Assembly: GCA_026545225.1 (NCBI GenBank)
Contig: CM048848.1
Coordinates: forward strand, 25,460,806-25,524,805
Direction: 5' to 3'
Source: Cornus controversa
Taxonomy: Eukaryota; Streptophyta; Magnoliopsida; Cornales; Cornaceae
DNA length: 64,000 nucleotides
Shown: one piece after another, positions 45,701-56,643 of the stretch
Position numbering within the stretch: the stretch's first letter is position 1
Layout: each line of letters begins with the position of its first letter
The notes under the pieces: model-generated
The model's input: the letters and a program-made list of their open reading frames with translations, nothing else
Databases searched by the model: none
What the model was told of the DNA's origin: nothing
Program-made: the position numbers and the translations under genes

Positions 45701-47966
45701 AGAGTGTCTATATATTTGTGTATATATGAGATTTTCTTACACTTGTCTTCTTAGAGTTGGGATATACAGTGAGAAAGGGAGGTAGACATGGACTTCAAAC
45801 TCACTGTATAAATTAGAGCTGAGTGAGAGAGAGGGATTAGAGTCAGTTAAGATGGATGGTGGTTGGGTTGGTCTCATCATGTGGAGGGCGAGGCGGATAG
45901 AGCGAGGGAAGAGAGAGAAAAGCAAATGGGTTTTGTGAATAAGTTCAATGGCTTCACGGCAGTGGTGCGACGGTGAGAAAGAACAGATAGGAAGGGGAAG
46001 AAAAAGAAAATTTGGTTGAGGACATTTTGGTCTTTTTATAATAAGATATATTTTTGTGTTAAAATATTGTGAGGGTATAAAGATAATTTTACAGGCACAA
46101 AATACAAACCCCATCAATTAAAAGTCAACATAAAAGGCGATTGGTATACGGTGGCTTGAACAAGTATTCCCATACAGTCTTGATTGATATCTATAATTAT
46201 ACAATAATTAATGCATGTTTCTTTTTTCTTTCAAGACTTTCTTCTTTTCAATTTTTTTTTCTTTTTTTTCCTTCTCACTTGATCCATATGCTTATGTATA
46301 GTGTTTTCAATTTTTTTTTCTCCCCTCTGTGTAGTGTTTATATATATATAGAGTAAAAAACAATTGAAAGAATTGAAAAGAAAGTATTTGTTTATAATAT
46401 CTACTATATATATACACAGATGAAAAAAGAAAAGCATAGAAATCAAATTAAAATAGAAAACATGCATTAATTATTGTGTGAATACGCCTTAAAAGTTAAG
46501 GAAAGAAAGAGAAGAAAGGGTTGAAAAGGGCAATTCTGTCTTAAAAATTTATACTTTGTGTCCTATTAAAATAGAAAATATGCATTAATTATTATATAAT
46601 TATAGATCTAACGCGATTGTGCAGGAACACTTGCTCAAACTACCACCACTAGCACTCCTCTTTGTTTTCATTCTTTCTAAAATAAACATAACCAATACAA
46701 CTCTCTCTCCCTCTCTCTCTCTCTCTCCCTCTCTCTCTCTCTCTCCCTATATATATATATATATATATATATAAATGATAACCTGGAACTAATTAACTTC
46801 TCCACTTTTGATGGTACTGCACCATTTGACTTTGCCGCCTCATTTTATTGATTACAGGCACTTCAGCTGCTGTATCGCTAGTAGTAGTAATCCTATTATG
46901 TTACTTCAGGAGAAAATGCTCATTAGTTGTATCGACGATCTTTCGGAATAAGGAAAGAGAGAACCATCAACAGCTTGAGCTCTTTCTAAAGAAATACGGA
47001 TCACTTGCCCCAAAAACGTACAGTTATTCAGATGTTAAGAAAATGACCAATTCTTTTGAGTACAAACTAGGTCAAGGAGGATATGGAGGTGTATATAGAG
47101 GAAAGCTACAAAATGGTCATTTGGTGGCAGTGAAGGTTTTGACAGAATCAAAAGGTAACGGGGAAGAATTTACTAATGAGATTGCAAGCATAAGTAGGAC
47201 TTCCCACATTAACATTGTCACCCTTGTTGGTTTTTGTTTTGAGGGCACCAAAAGAGCTCTCATCTATGAGTTCATGCCTAATGGATCTCTTGAAAAGTTC
47301 ATATATGATGAAAGTTCCTCAATAAAACGTCAATTAGGGTGGGAAACATTGTATCAAATTGCAGTTGGCATTGCTCGAGGATTAGAGTACTTACATCGGG
47401 GTTGCAACACAAGAATTTTGCACTTTGACATAAAGCCTCATAACATTCTTCTAGATGAAAACTTCTGCCCAAAAATCGCCGATTTCGGTCTTTCTAAACT
47501 ATGCCTAAAGAAAGATAGTATCATATCAATGTTGGGTGCAAGAGGAACATTTGGGTATATTGCTCCAGAATTATTTTCAAGAAACTTCGGAGGGGTATCT
47601 CACAAGTCAGATGTCTATAGTTATGGAATGATGGTTTTAGAAATGGTTGGAGGGAGAAAGAATATTGATGTTGGAGTTGATCATAGCAGTGAAATATATT
47701 TTCCACATTGGATATACAATCGTGTGGAGCTCAATAAGGATTTGGGACTTCATGGAATTATGAATGAAGAGGAAAATGAAAAAGCCAAGAAAATGATAAT
47801 AGTTGGCTTATGGTGCATACAAACTGACCCCTCAAATAGGCCATCCATAAATAAGGTGATGGAAATGTTAGAAGGGAGCTTAGAGTCCTTGCAAATCCCA
47901 CCCAAGCCATTCTTGTCTTCTCCCTCAAGACCACCTGCAGATTCTTCAACCATACAAATATTGTAA
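42715..47966 (+). CDS. LRK10-like receptor-like protein kinase, three exons
   Basis: Model: exon 1 42715-43447, exon 2 44943-44975, exon 3 46858-47966, all with GT..AG sites and matching phase (1, 1), giving 624 residues. An upstream in-frame TTG is not used; the ATG at 42715 begins the signal peptide MAIASFFVFIFLSHLLL. Residues about 33-105 form a GUB_WAK_bind-type cysteine-rich domain (CPESFQFRCG, SYPNCGFVVDC), and 115-243 a WAK-associated C-terminal domain ending in CLRCAFKGGKC and QCHW. The membrane segment is about 251-272 (LILATGTSAAVSLVVVILL). The kinase starts near 324: LGQGGYGGVYRG loop, Lys348 in VAVKVL, HFDIKPHN with Asp446 (non-RD), DFG at 464, GTFGYIAPE. The length is typical of the LRK10L family. 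Such proteins sit in the plasma membrane; several are linked to defence or stress signalling. The ligand is unknown. Exon 2 comes from the second half of a tandem duplication. Confidence 0.85.
43730..43777 (+). pseudogene. first copy of the membrane mini-exon, donor lost
   Basis: After the acceptor TTGCAG the sequence GKRKLGWILGT is homologous to exon 2 (GKRNYSLILAT). Where exon 2 has ACAGGTAATG, this copy reads ACAAATCTTAATG, so the splice donor is gone and a TGA follows after LNVL. If used, it would end the protein before the membrane segment is complete. Confidence 0.65.
43850..44705 (+). pseudogene. duplicated ectodomain exon of the receptor kinase, decayed
   Basis: It begins MLIATILAFFFFSHPVLLHSA at 43850, as in exon 1, then VCPQFFECKILGSFCFPF. 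After frameshifts it resumes with NTFKNLTLPKLPFISCMIL, NPTFFKCHNP and ILWPPINPNAYDPFQLL (44330-44626). Upstream, TATTGTGAACAAACAAA near 43762 repeats the exon 1 leader near 42588. The unit of duplication is about 1.2 kb and included the following mini-exon. Several Cys codons of the ectodomain are lost. Confidence 0.82.
44943..44975 (+). other. 33-base mini-exon of the receptor kinase gene
   Basis: It codes for GKRNYSLILAT between acceptor ATTGCAG and donor GTAATG. Both phases are 1, so it joins exon 1 (ending in a single G) to exon 3 (GTSAAVSLVVVILLCYF) and completes the membrane segment. It is too short to show up as an open frame by itself. Confidence 0.75.
45090..46120. other. insert-like segment in intron 2 with a G/C-rich core
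   Basis: The edges contain low-complexity wording typical of plant repeats (TTATAATTTGAAAATTGTG near 45124; GTGAGGGTATAAAGATAATTT near 46069). The core 45270-45545 is far richer in G and C than its surroundings. Frames of 68 to 126 codons on the minus strand match no family I recognise. It may be a non-autonomous element; boundaries are unclear. Confidence 0.4.
46690..46775. repeat. (CT)n and (TA)n microsatellite before exon 3
   Basis: CTCTCTCC runs (46699-46746) followed by (TA)n (46748-46772), about 85 bases upstream of the exon 3 acceptor. Pyrimidine-rich sequence may help splice-site recognition. Confidence 0.8.
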
Positions 47967-48234
47967 TATTGTGTTTTTTTTTTTTTTTTTTTTATGTAAT
48001 CTTAAGTCAATCATAGTTTATAAAGGGCTAATTTCAGTTTAATGTCTGAGTTGTATCCAACAAACATCAAAATCAACTATAGTGGACTTGCCATTATCAG
48101 TTATGCTCAAAGATAATAGCTTATTATTGCCAAAAGCTGAGTACTTTCAACCGTGTTATTTTTATTTTAACAAGCCAATGTTCAATTTTATGAACAAACA
48201 TTTTTCAAAAAGTTGCAAATATTGCCTTATTACC

Positions 48235-48266
<32 letters not shown>

Positions 48267-48438
48267 TAAAATAAATAAAAATTGCAAGAGTGAACTTGAT
48301 GTGGAAAATACTCCTAGGCTGTTAGCTGTTGTTGTGTGAGATATAAGCAATTTCATTTGTTTCCTAAAACAACTTGCTAGGAACTGAATAAATAAAACAA
48401 TGAAAGTTATGGGGAATGTAATATTTTGATATTCTTGC

Positions 48439-48476
<38 letters not shown>

Positions 48477-48669
48477 TTTGATATTCTTATTGAATTGAAC
48501 ATATATTTGATTTTTCAAATTTAATTGAAGGCTACAACAATTAAAATGGAGGGTTAGGCTAAAGAAATGGATGAGAAGGTTTGGCTTGACTCAATACTAA
48601 TGGGAAACCAAATATGCATACATCTTTATAATTTACCCTGTCTTCTACACCCAAAAAATATCACATTTC
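47967..48669. other. 3' flank of the receptor kinase gene
   Basis: T tract (47973-47993), (AAT)n microsatellite (48235-48262) and a poly-A plus (TA)n tract (48440-48477). AATAAA-like words at 48271-48282 and 48388-48396 could serve polyadenylation. No other gene seen. Confidence 0.5.
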
Positions 48670-48734
48670 TGTGAATTGTGCAGTGTGAAAGCAGCTGTGA
48701 AAGTTAGATTTAAAACTTAGAGGGGGTGATTAGG
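48670..48734. repeat. first 65 bases of the LTR-like dispersed repeat, copy 3
   Basis: TGTGAATTGTGCAGTGTGAA and AGAGGGGGTGATTAGG match the start of the repeat at 27969. The copy is cut off by the LTR of element E at 48735. Confidence 0.6.
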
Positions 48735-49511
48735 TGTCATGTCCCGATTTTTGGCTTCTCCAAAATTGAGGGTGATTAGGTTACACGTCATCACCCCACA
48801 TCACTAATCTCACCTTGATACCAAGTTGCCTCGCCCCGATTTCCAACACCCGGTTAAGAGCCAGAGAAATGGAAGTGAACGGTGAGATTCAAAAATCAAT
48901 ACCATATAATTGCAAAAACTTTCTATACATATGCAATTACATAAGTGTATACTCATCACTACCTGTCTCAATGGGTCCCACACTAGTCCGTGCACCTTGC
49001 ATACTCATCCTCATTCTATGTTTTGTGAAATTCCAATTCAACCCAGTTTTGATTGGCTAGAACCTTCTTTGGTTGGCTGAAACCTGAGTTCAACTGACCT
49101 TTAGTTAACTAGATTTGTCGGTCAGTTAGAGAGTAGTTTCGATCGACCAAAAGGGAGGTTTCGACCGGCTGAAACCCTTCTCCAATCATAATTTCCAATG
49201 GTCGCTCTCATATTTCCATACATAAAGAGATTCAAAAAGGATCCATTGTTTAGACATTTCTGAAAAGTCATACATAAGGGAGTTCAACATACATACATTT
49301 CTCAAAAATTCTACTATTGTCAAGTGTGGTGAATCCATTTGAAATTTGTGCACAAAGTGATAAACCAAATGTAAAGGCAACACTACTAACATAGTCACCA
49401 TGCCACAATCCGGTCTGGACCTCAATATACATATATTCGAAAAAACTCCAAAAGAAATCTACTCGAGCAAATCAAGCCTCGTCTTCCACCAGTACTTTAT
49501 CTAAAAAGAGT
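48735..49511 (-). repeat. outer part of the 3' LTR of Tekay element E
   Basis: On the minus strand the LTR ends CGGGACATGACA at 48735. Similar ends (GGGGCGTGACA) are typical of Tekay-type LTRs. It contains the words TTTCGATCGACC and TTTCGACCGGCTG near 49140-49165. The Sirevirus-like element cuts it off at about 49511, and it continues at 59136-60449. Confidence 0.6.
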
Positions 49512-51776
49512 TTGGGGGAAATTTGGTCAAATTCACAAAGAAGGGTGGTATTCAAAATTTTTTCTAATGCATCAATAGTGCAGGGGTATTTTTGGAAATA
49601 AATGGAGCTAGGGTTTCTCATCACTTAAAATATAAGGTATTATAAATACAAAATGAGAAAGATAAGATGACAGGACCAAGATGACTATTTCGGCGCTTGA
49701 GAGATGGGTAGATATTGATGAGCAGCTGAAAATAGAAAAGTGTGTGAGGTAGAGAGTTTTAGAGTGAGAAAGAGAGTGCATCGTGTGAGTCTATGTGTGG
49801 CGGTAAGTGATCCATGAGACTACATGAGATACAGTGATCTTCTTGTGATCTTCGAGTTCAACAATGATCTTCTCGCGATCTTCGAGTTCAACAGTGATCT
49901 TCTCGTGATCTTCGAGTTCATCATTGATTTTCTTGCTATCTTCAAGTTCATCAGTGATCTTCTTGCGATCTTCGTGTTCAACAGTGATATTATTACAATC
50001 TTCGTGTTCATCAGCGATCTCTTGTAATCTTCGTGTTCATCAATGATATTCTTACGATCTTCATGTTCATCAGTGATCTCTTACGATCTTCGTGTTCATC
50101 AATGATCTTCTTGTTCATCAGCGATCTTCGTGGGATCTTCAGTTCATCAGCAATCTTCTTGTTCAACTCGAATTTAATCTTTGATTAAGTCTCACACAGA
50201 AGCATGATTCATCTCTACGGTATATACTGTCCAATCTTCTTACTTGCACAATTCGCACAGGCGCACTTGTTGGGGTTTTTGTTGTTGACACACACTCTCA
50301 CAAGTGCACATGTTCTCTGATTAATGTGTTTCTTCAATGGTTGTATACATGTTACTAATGACCTATTTAAATTCTAAATTTTCAAGTCCTAGAATTAGTT
50401 TTGATATTGCTGAATTTTTGAGGTTTAAAGCAATCTGATTTGGGTCAATTAGTTTGCTGTTTTGACGTTTAAACCTGATTTGGGTTAATTAATTTGCTAA
50501 TTTTGAGGTTTAAACTATGCTGATTTGGGTTAATTAGTTTCTTGTTCTGAGGTTTAAACTAAGTTGTTTTGGGTTTAATTGTTGGCTGTATTAAGAATTA
50601 AACTATGCTGAATTGGATTTTATTTATGGTTGTTTTGAGAATTAAACAATGCTAATTTGGGTTTTATTTTGGTGTTTTGGAAAACTTAAGTTGCTATTGT
50701 TGAGGCTAAATTGTTGATGGTCTTATTGCTGAACACAAAATGCTGATTTTTGCTGGTCTTCGTATGCTAAATTGCTTAATTTGAAATGCTGATTTTTTAT
50801 GAATGTTACTGTTTGTGCTGATTTAAGTTGCTGGTTTGCTTGTCTTAAATTCATGAGTTGCTATTTGATAATTGCTGAGGTATTGATCCTATATAAGCTA
50901 ACTTTGCTAAATTATATTTCACTAAATTATGTTTGCTGAAGTATGTTGTACTTAATTGTGTTTATGCTCCTTATATTTTGAACTGCTAGTGCTACTAATT
51001 TCTATTCCAGTTGCAATAGTGTTTATCTCTTTAGAACAGGTTGAAAGACAGATTAGTACCAGCATAATTGCTCATGGAAAATACCAAATTGAAGGAGAGT
51101 TATCAAGTGGCTAGGAACGAGATTCTTTGAAAGAGAGTTTTTCTACAAGACTGTTGCAACTACACTTTAAGGGTCTACTTATTAAAGCCTATCACTACAA
51201 GAGTTCAATGTCATTATCTGCCAAGAAAACAAGTGATCGTGTCTTTATCATGCTGAACCTTGAAGACTAACTATCAGAGCTTGAAGATTTACAGATCAAC
51301 TTTCAAGACCAATAATCAAAGCTTGAGGAATTGCTAATCATTACATCGAACTAACTCCACTATCACTATGTATAGTCCAAGTATTGGGATACTTTGGACA
51401 GGGAGAGTGTGAGTGATTGTGGTGCGATTGGTGTGAGATAGCTTAGGCTTTGGGAAGCCTAAGCTGGGTTGAGAGCGGAAAAATTGTTATGAGATTCGTT
51501 GAGAGTGGTTTAGGCCTAGGGAGGCTATGAACTAGGTTGAGAGCTAGAGTGACTATGTGGTGAGTTGGGTGAGTGAGAAAGTGATTTGAAGATTACTGTA
51601 CTACCCTTTCAGACATAGTGTAGCTCAGTTTAAAGAGGTTTTTTTACCCCACCCTGGGGTTTTCCTCTATAAATCTCTATATCCATAATTGTGTGATTGG
51701 ATGTGCCAGCCAAACTTACAATATTAGGAAGAAAAATTGAAGAACCTATACACCCCATCCCCTTTTAGGTTCGTCA
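49512..51776 (+). repeat. 5' LTR of element D, start missing
   Basis: It matches 56815-59135 along its whole length and ends TTCGTCA. It includes the 30-bp minisatellite (49822-50165) and a second set of about 45-50-bp repeats, GAGGTTTAAACTATGCTGATT.. (50400-50690). Confidence 0.85.
49822..50165. repeat. 30-bp minisatellite in the 5' LTR of element D
   Basis: About twelve units of CAGTGATCTTCTTGCGATCTTCGTGTTCA type, some shortened to 19 or 29 bases towards the end. Because 30 is a multiple of three, open frames with repeated SDLLAIFEFN appear, but they have no coding meaning. Confidence 0.9.
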
Positions 51777-51777
51777 A

Positions 51778-51792
51778 TTGGTATCAGAGCAC
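51778..51792 (+). other. primer-binding site of element D
   Basis: TTGGTATCAGAGCAC lies one base after the LTR end CA and is complementary to initiator tRNA-Met. Confidence 0.9.
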
Positions 51793-51838
51793 AAGTCTAC
51801 ATTTCTTGGTGTAACCACTGGTAGTAAAGATCCTAAGT

Positions 51839-53060
51839 ATGGTTGAAGACAGTTCCACTCACAAGGCTCCTATTTTTGGCAACACCAGTTTCGACACTTG
51901 GAGGATTAAAATGAAGGTTTTCTTACTGTCCATCTCCTACAATGTTTGGCACGCTACATTAAATGGGGTTGTCATCCTCGATCTTACAAACCCCTCAGCA
52001 ACTGACAAGATTGCAAAATCAGTCGATGGGAAGGCTAGAAATGCCTTATACAAAGCATTGCAAAAGCAAGAATTCATAAGAGTCAAAACTTGCAAAAGAT
52101 TGAAATTGCAAAAATTGCAAAAATGTAACTGCACATAAAGGAAGCAACACCATTAAGGAAAATAAGATTGAACTTCATCAAGTCAAGTTCGATGGTCTTA
52201 AGATGTACGAAAGAGAAAATATGGCAAATTACTTTTTCAGAGTTAAAGAGATTATAAATTACATGAGGGCTTTGGGTGAACAAATTGAAGACAAATTGGT
52301 GTGCAAAAAGATACTGCGCACTATGATTGATAGGTTTAATTCCAAAGTCACCATTTTAGAAGATAAAAACATCTCTAGACTCAGCAATGATGAGCTGGAG
52401 TCTTCTCTCACAGCTTATGAGATAAGAATTGGACCTCTTACTCAAACACAGAGGGAGTCAGCTCTAAAAGCAAAAGAAGTGGAGGTTCCAATTGAAAAGG
52501 AATCAAATTTTGACGACTCTGAAGATGAAATGGCTTACATAGCAAGAAAGTTCAAGAAATTCAAGATGAGGAGAAAAATAAAGCAACAACAAGGACAATT
52601 TTGTTTTATATGTGAAAAGTAAGGTCACTACATAGCTAATTGTCCAACTGCTCCCACGAAACAAGAACACAAGAAGTTCGGTGCTCAACAAGACACAGGA
52701 AAGGGCAAGAAAAAGGCCTTTTACACTGGTTAGGATTCAAGCTTCTTCATCTGATGAGAATGATGAAGAGTCATGCTTGTTTATGGCCTTACAAGAATCA
52801 GATGTGGCTAGTTCAGATTCTGAGAGTGAAGAAGAACCTGATGTTGATGAAGTCCTTGCTAAATGTGAAAGGTTGATATAGAAGTGTAGTGAACAAAAGA
52901 AGCAATTGAAAAGGGCCAACTCAGAGCTACAAAAATCAAAGGAATTGCTTATCAAGCACTTAAGGGAAAATTGTCTATCTTATGTGCCATTTCACTTACT
53001 ACGTGTTATCTAACGAAATACAGGACTCAAGAATGAAATTGGAGCACCAAAAGGTGCAAA
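51839..53060 (+). pseudogene. gag of element D
   Basis: It starts MVEDSSTHKAPIFGNTSFD at 51839 (first frame to 52138), then FDGLKMYERENMANYFFRV, ILRTMIDRFNSKVTILED and LSNDELESSLTAYEIR (52203-52622), a Ty1/copia gag of the UBN2 type. The zinc knuckle CFICEK*GHYIANC has a stop (TAA) between its second Cys and His. An acidic part (52740-52880) and a poorly preserved linker follow. Confidence 0.82.
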
Positions 53061-53084
53061 CTAGAACTGAGTTCATTTCTTGAG

Positions 53085-53729
53085 TTGAGATCTCAAAAGA
53101 TGCATGAGATTTGGAAAAAATCTACGAGGCAATTGGGCAAAACAGGTATTAGTTTTTATGACAAAGCCACTCAGGTGAAATCAAACAAATCCCACTCAAT
53201 TTTTGTTAGAGCTGAGAATGGTAATATATATACTTCATATCCTGTTGTTGATGTAGCTAGTAGACCAAAATATGAAATTCTATTTAATAGTTATCATCAA
53301 TCTAGGATTAAGAATGCATCTGCTAGAATTGCATGTCCCAATTATGTGAAGCTGAAACCTATGTATGTTAGAAAGATAGATATACACTTGCACAGAGCAC
53401 CTGTAACTTCAAAAGGGTTGATTAAAACTAAAATGATGTGGATTCCTAAGAAATTAAACTCTGTAAGCATGTTTGTCGACACTACCTTCAAAGCTTGTAA
53501 TGTCAATACCAAGTGGTATGTTGATAGTGGTTGTTCTAGACACGTGACAGGAGATAAGACCAAATTTGCTAACATTGAAAAGTTTGATGGTGGTTCAGTT
53601 ATTTTTGGAGATAATAAGAAAGGCAAAATTGTAGGAAAAGGCACAATACCTGAAACCAAAGAAATGCCTATGCTAAGTTATGTGCTCTATGTAGTGGGTT
53701 TAAAGCATAACATGTTGAGTGTGAGTTAA
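53085..53729 (+). pseudogene. protease region of element D
   Basis: The open frame of 214 residues leads through a linker to WYVDSGCSRHVTGDKTKF, the aspartic protease active site, then FDGGSVIFGDNKKGKIVG and PMLSYVLYVVGLKHNMLSVS, where a stop replaces the expected Gln. Confidence 0.82.
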
Positions 53730-54900
53730 TTATGTGACACTGGTAGCTTAGTAAATTTTGACAAAGAAAACTGCAATGTTATTGATAAACAATCCGGTAA
53801 AACTCTTTTTGTTGTATGTAGAGCTCCAGGAAATGTCTACACTATTCATGAAAACTCCTCACACACTGTTTGCAATTTCACTAACATGAAAAATTCAACA
53901 CTTTGGCATAAAAGGTTAGGGCATGTGCATTCGGAGAACATAAAATTTTTTACCAAGCATAAGTTAGGTAGAGTTCTTCCAAATTTGTCTCTAAATGAAA
54001 ATCAAGTATGCAATGCTTGCCAATAAGGTAAGTAGACAAAAATCTCTTTTAAAACAAAGGAAGTGAATACCTCTCAACCACTTGATATTGTGTATGTGAA
54101 TTTGTGTTGACCCATGAGGACCACAAGTATTGGTGGTAGCAAGTACTTTATACTTGTCATTGATGATTATAGTAGAATGACTTGGATTTATTTTATGAAA
54201 GAAAAATTTGAAGCTATAATTCATTTTGAAAAGTTTGTTAACCTTGTTGAAAATGAGAAAAGTTGCAGGGTTAAAAGACTTATATCTGATTTTGGAACTG
54301 AGTTCATCATGAAAGAATTCAGTGATTACTGTGACTCAAAGGGAATAAAGAAATAACTCTTAGCAGTGAGAACACCTCAACAAAACAGGGTTGTTCAAAG
54401 AAGAAACAAGACATTCAAGAAATGGGAAGAACACTTCAGTTTAAGAAAAATTTATTCAAGGATTTTTGGACAGAAGCGGTAAACACATTGGTCTATATTA
54501 TCAACAGAGCTCTTCTTAGATCAAACTCGACAAAGATACCTTTTAACTTGTGGTTTAGGAGGCCTGCAACTGTGCATTACTTCAAAATATTTGGAAGTAA
54601 ATGCTTCATCTACAACAACCATGATAATCTGGGAAAGTTTAACTCAAGAGTTGATGAAGGCATCTTTTTGGGATATTCTACAAAGAGTAAAGCCTACAGA
54701 TGTTATAACATGAGAACCAAGAAAATGGTGGAATCCAGTCATGTGAAGATTGATGAAGAGGCCATCACTTCAAAGGAAGACTCCGAAGAAGATCTTCCTC
54801 TAGAAGCTGAAAAGAAAAATGAGCAACCTAGCTCATCTACTACTGTTGAAGAAGAAAGAAGAGAACCTCGATATCCGAATCTACAAAAGGAAGTCCAATA
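53730..54900 (+). pseudogene. integrase of element D
   Basis: Zinc part LWHKRLGHVHSENI and VCNACQ, then the core with YVNLC*PMRTTS, DDYSRMTWIYF, LISDFGTEF and TPQQNRVVQRRNKT. Compared with the family the first catalytic Asp is Asn (MDLCGP to VNLC*P) and the last catalytic Glu is Gln (VAERKN to VVQRRN). Another frame (54422-54901) holds INRALLRSNSTKIPFNLWF and GIFLGYSTKSKAYRCYN. Confidence 0.85.
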
Positions 54901-54939
54901 AGAAAATATTCTGGGAAACAATGAAGGAAGGGATCTCAA

Positions 54940-55780
54940 GATCATCGAAGAAGACATTACCACTTGTAGCTAAGGATGGGCATAATCACTTTGCTATGTT
55001 ATCCTCTATTGAACCAAAGAACTACTCTGAAACAAAAGATGATTTGATAACAGTGATGCAAGAAGAACTACGTCAAATTAAGAAGAATGATACATGGATT
55101 CTCTTGCCTAAGCCAAACAATAAGAATGTTATTGGCTCCAAGTGGATCTACTAGAACAAGATAAATGAGGAAGGGACAGTCATCATAAATAAAGCTCGAC
55201 TGGTCTGTAAAGGATTTGCTCAAATCGCTGGATTAGACTATGATGATACTTTTGCTCCAGTTGCTCGATTAGAGTCAATCCGAATGATTCTCTCCTTTGT
55301 ATGCTACGAGAGAGTAATGGTCTATCAGATGGATGTCAAGTCTGCTTTTCTAAATGGTGATCTATTAGAAGAAGTATACATTGAGCAATTTGAAGGATTT
55401 CTCGATAAGAAGCATTCTAAACCTGTTCTCAAGGTCAGAAAAATGCTCTATGGACTCAAGGAAGCTCCAAGAGCTTGGTATGACAAACTCCACTTCTTTC
55501 TCATTGAATAAGGTTTCCAAAGAGGAAAGGTTGATGGCATACTCTATGTGAGGCACTCTAAAACAAACTTTTTAATTTTGCAAATCAATGTGGACGATAT
55601 CATGTTTTGTGGTTCACACTCGAGTCACATCACTCAATTTGCGGCACTTATGCAATCTAAATTTGAGATGTCCATGTTAGGCACTTTGAAATACTTCTTA
55701 GGACTTCAAATCATTTAACATGCTAAAGGTATATTCATATCCCAAGAGAAGTATGCAAAAGAAATTCTAAAAAAGTTTAA
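54940..55780 (+). pseudogene. reverse transcriptase of element D
   Basis: It reads EPKNYSETKDDLITVMQEEL, LPKPNNKNVIGSKWIY, then VYQMDVKSAFLNGDLLEEVY and KMLYGLKEAPRAWYDKL. The catalytic box is NVDDIMF, keeping both Asp but with Asn for the usual Tyr. Stops at 55152-55154, 55509-55511 and 55719 break the frame. Confidence 0.87.
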
Positions 55781-55781
55781 C

Positions 55782-56530
55782 ATGGATGATTCAAAACCAA
55801 TGTCTACTCCTATGTGGGTCACCACAAAATTATTCAAAGAGTGTACCACTCACCCTATTGATAATACACTTTACCAGTCCATGATAGAAAGTTTATTATT
55901 CCTTACTGCGTCAAGGCTTGACATCATATTTGCAGTTGGCTTAGTTGCTAGATTTTATAGTGATCCTAGAGTCTCACATTTGAAAGCTGTTAAAAGGATC
56001 CTTAGATATATTAAAGGCACCACTAGACTCAGATTGCATTATACCTCATCTTCAGTGCTGTCTCTTGTGGCCTTCTCCAATGCCGATTGGGGTGGTTCAC
56101 AAATTGATAGGAAAAGCACCTCAGGATGTTGTTATATGTTTACAAATAATATGCTTTCATGGCTTAGCAAGAAGCAAGCTTCTGTATTTCTCTCCACCTT
56201 AGAAGCTGAATACCTTTCAGCTGCACAAGCTTGCTCTCAAGCTTTGTGGATGAGAACCACACTCACAGATCTAGGCATTGAATTCTCTACACCTACAACC
56301 ATCTTCTGTGATAATCAAAGTCCTATTGCTATAAGTAAGAACCATACTTTACATAATCGAAGTAAAAAAATAGACATCAAGTATCAATTCCTGAGGGACA
56401 ATGTACAAAAAGACAATATAATCATCGAGTATATCAATACTGAGGTGTAATTGGCAGATATTATGACCAAACCTTTACCTTCGACACGGTTTGAGACACT
56501 TCACAGAGCCTTAGGCCTCACATTTCCTCC
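55782..56530 (+). pseudogene. RNase H of element D
   Basis: A 222-residue open part reads LDIIFAVGLVARFYSDPRV, VKRILRYIKGTTRLRL, SNADWGGSQIDRKSTSGCC, STLEAEYLSAAQACSQALW and FCDNQSPIAISKNHTLHNRS, ending EYINTEV. After a stop comes LADIMTKPLPSTRFETL. The first catalytic Asp, expected in SDADW, is Asn here. It is the longest open part of this element. Confidence 0.87.
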
Positions 56531-56643
56531 CCACTAGCTCTTGTGTTACTACCCTTTTGGCTTTCATTGTTAAAAATGGGGAGAAAGAAGTTAGGGTAAA
56601 AGGCTAGGTAAGTTTTTGACATTAAAAGGCAAAAGGGGGAGAT

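Noticed and set aside
49820..50165. Regular 30-bp repeats that might suggest a CRISPR array or a repeat protein
   Set aside because: Units are contiguous without unique spacers, lie in a plant LTR and recur in the partner LTR. Open frames exist only because 30 is a multiple of three.
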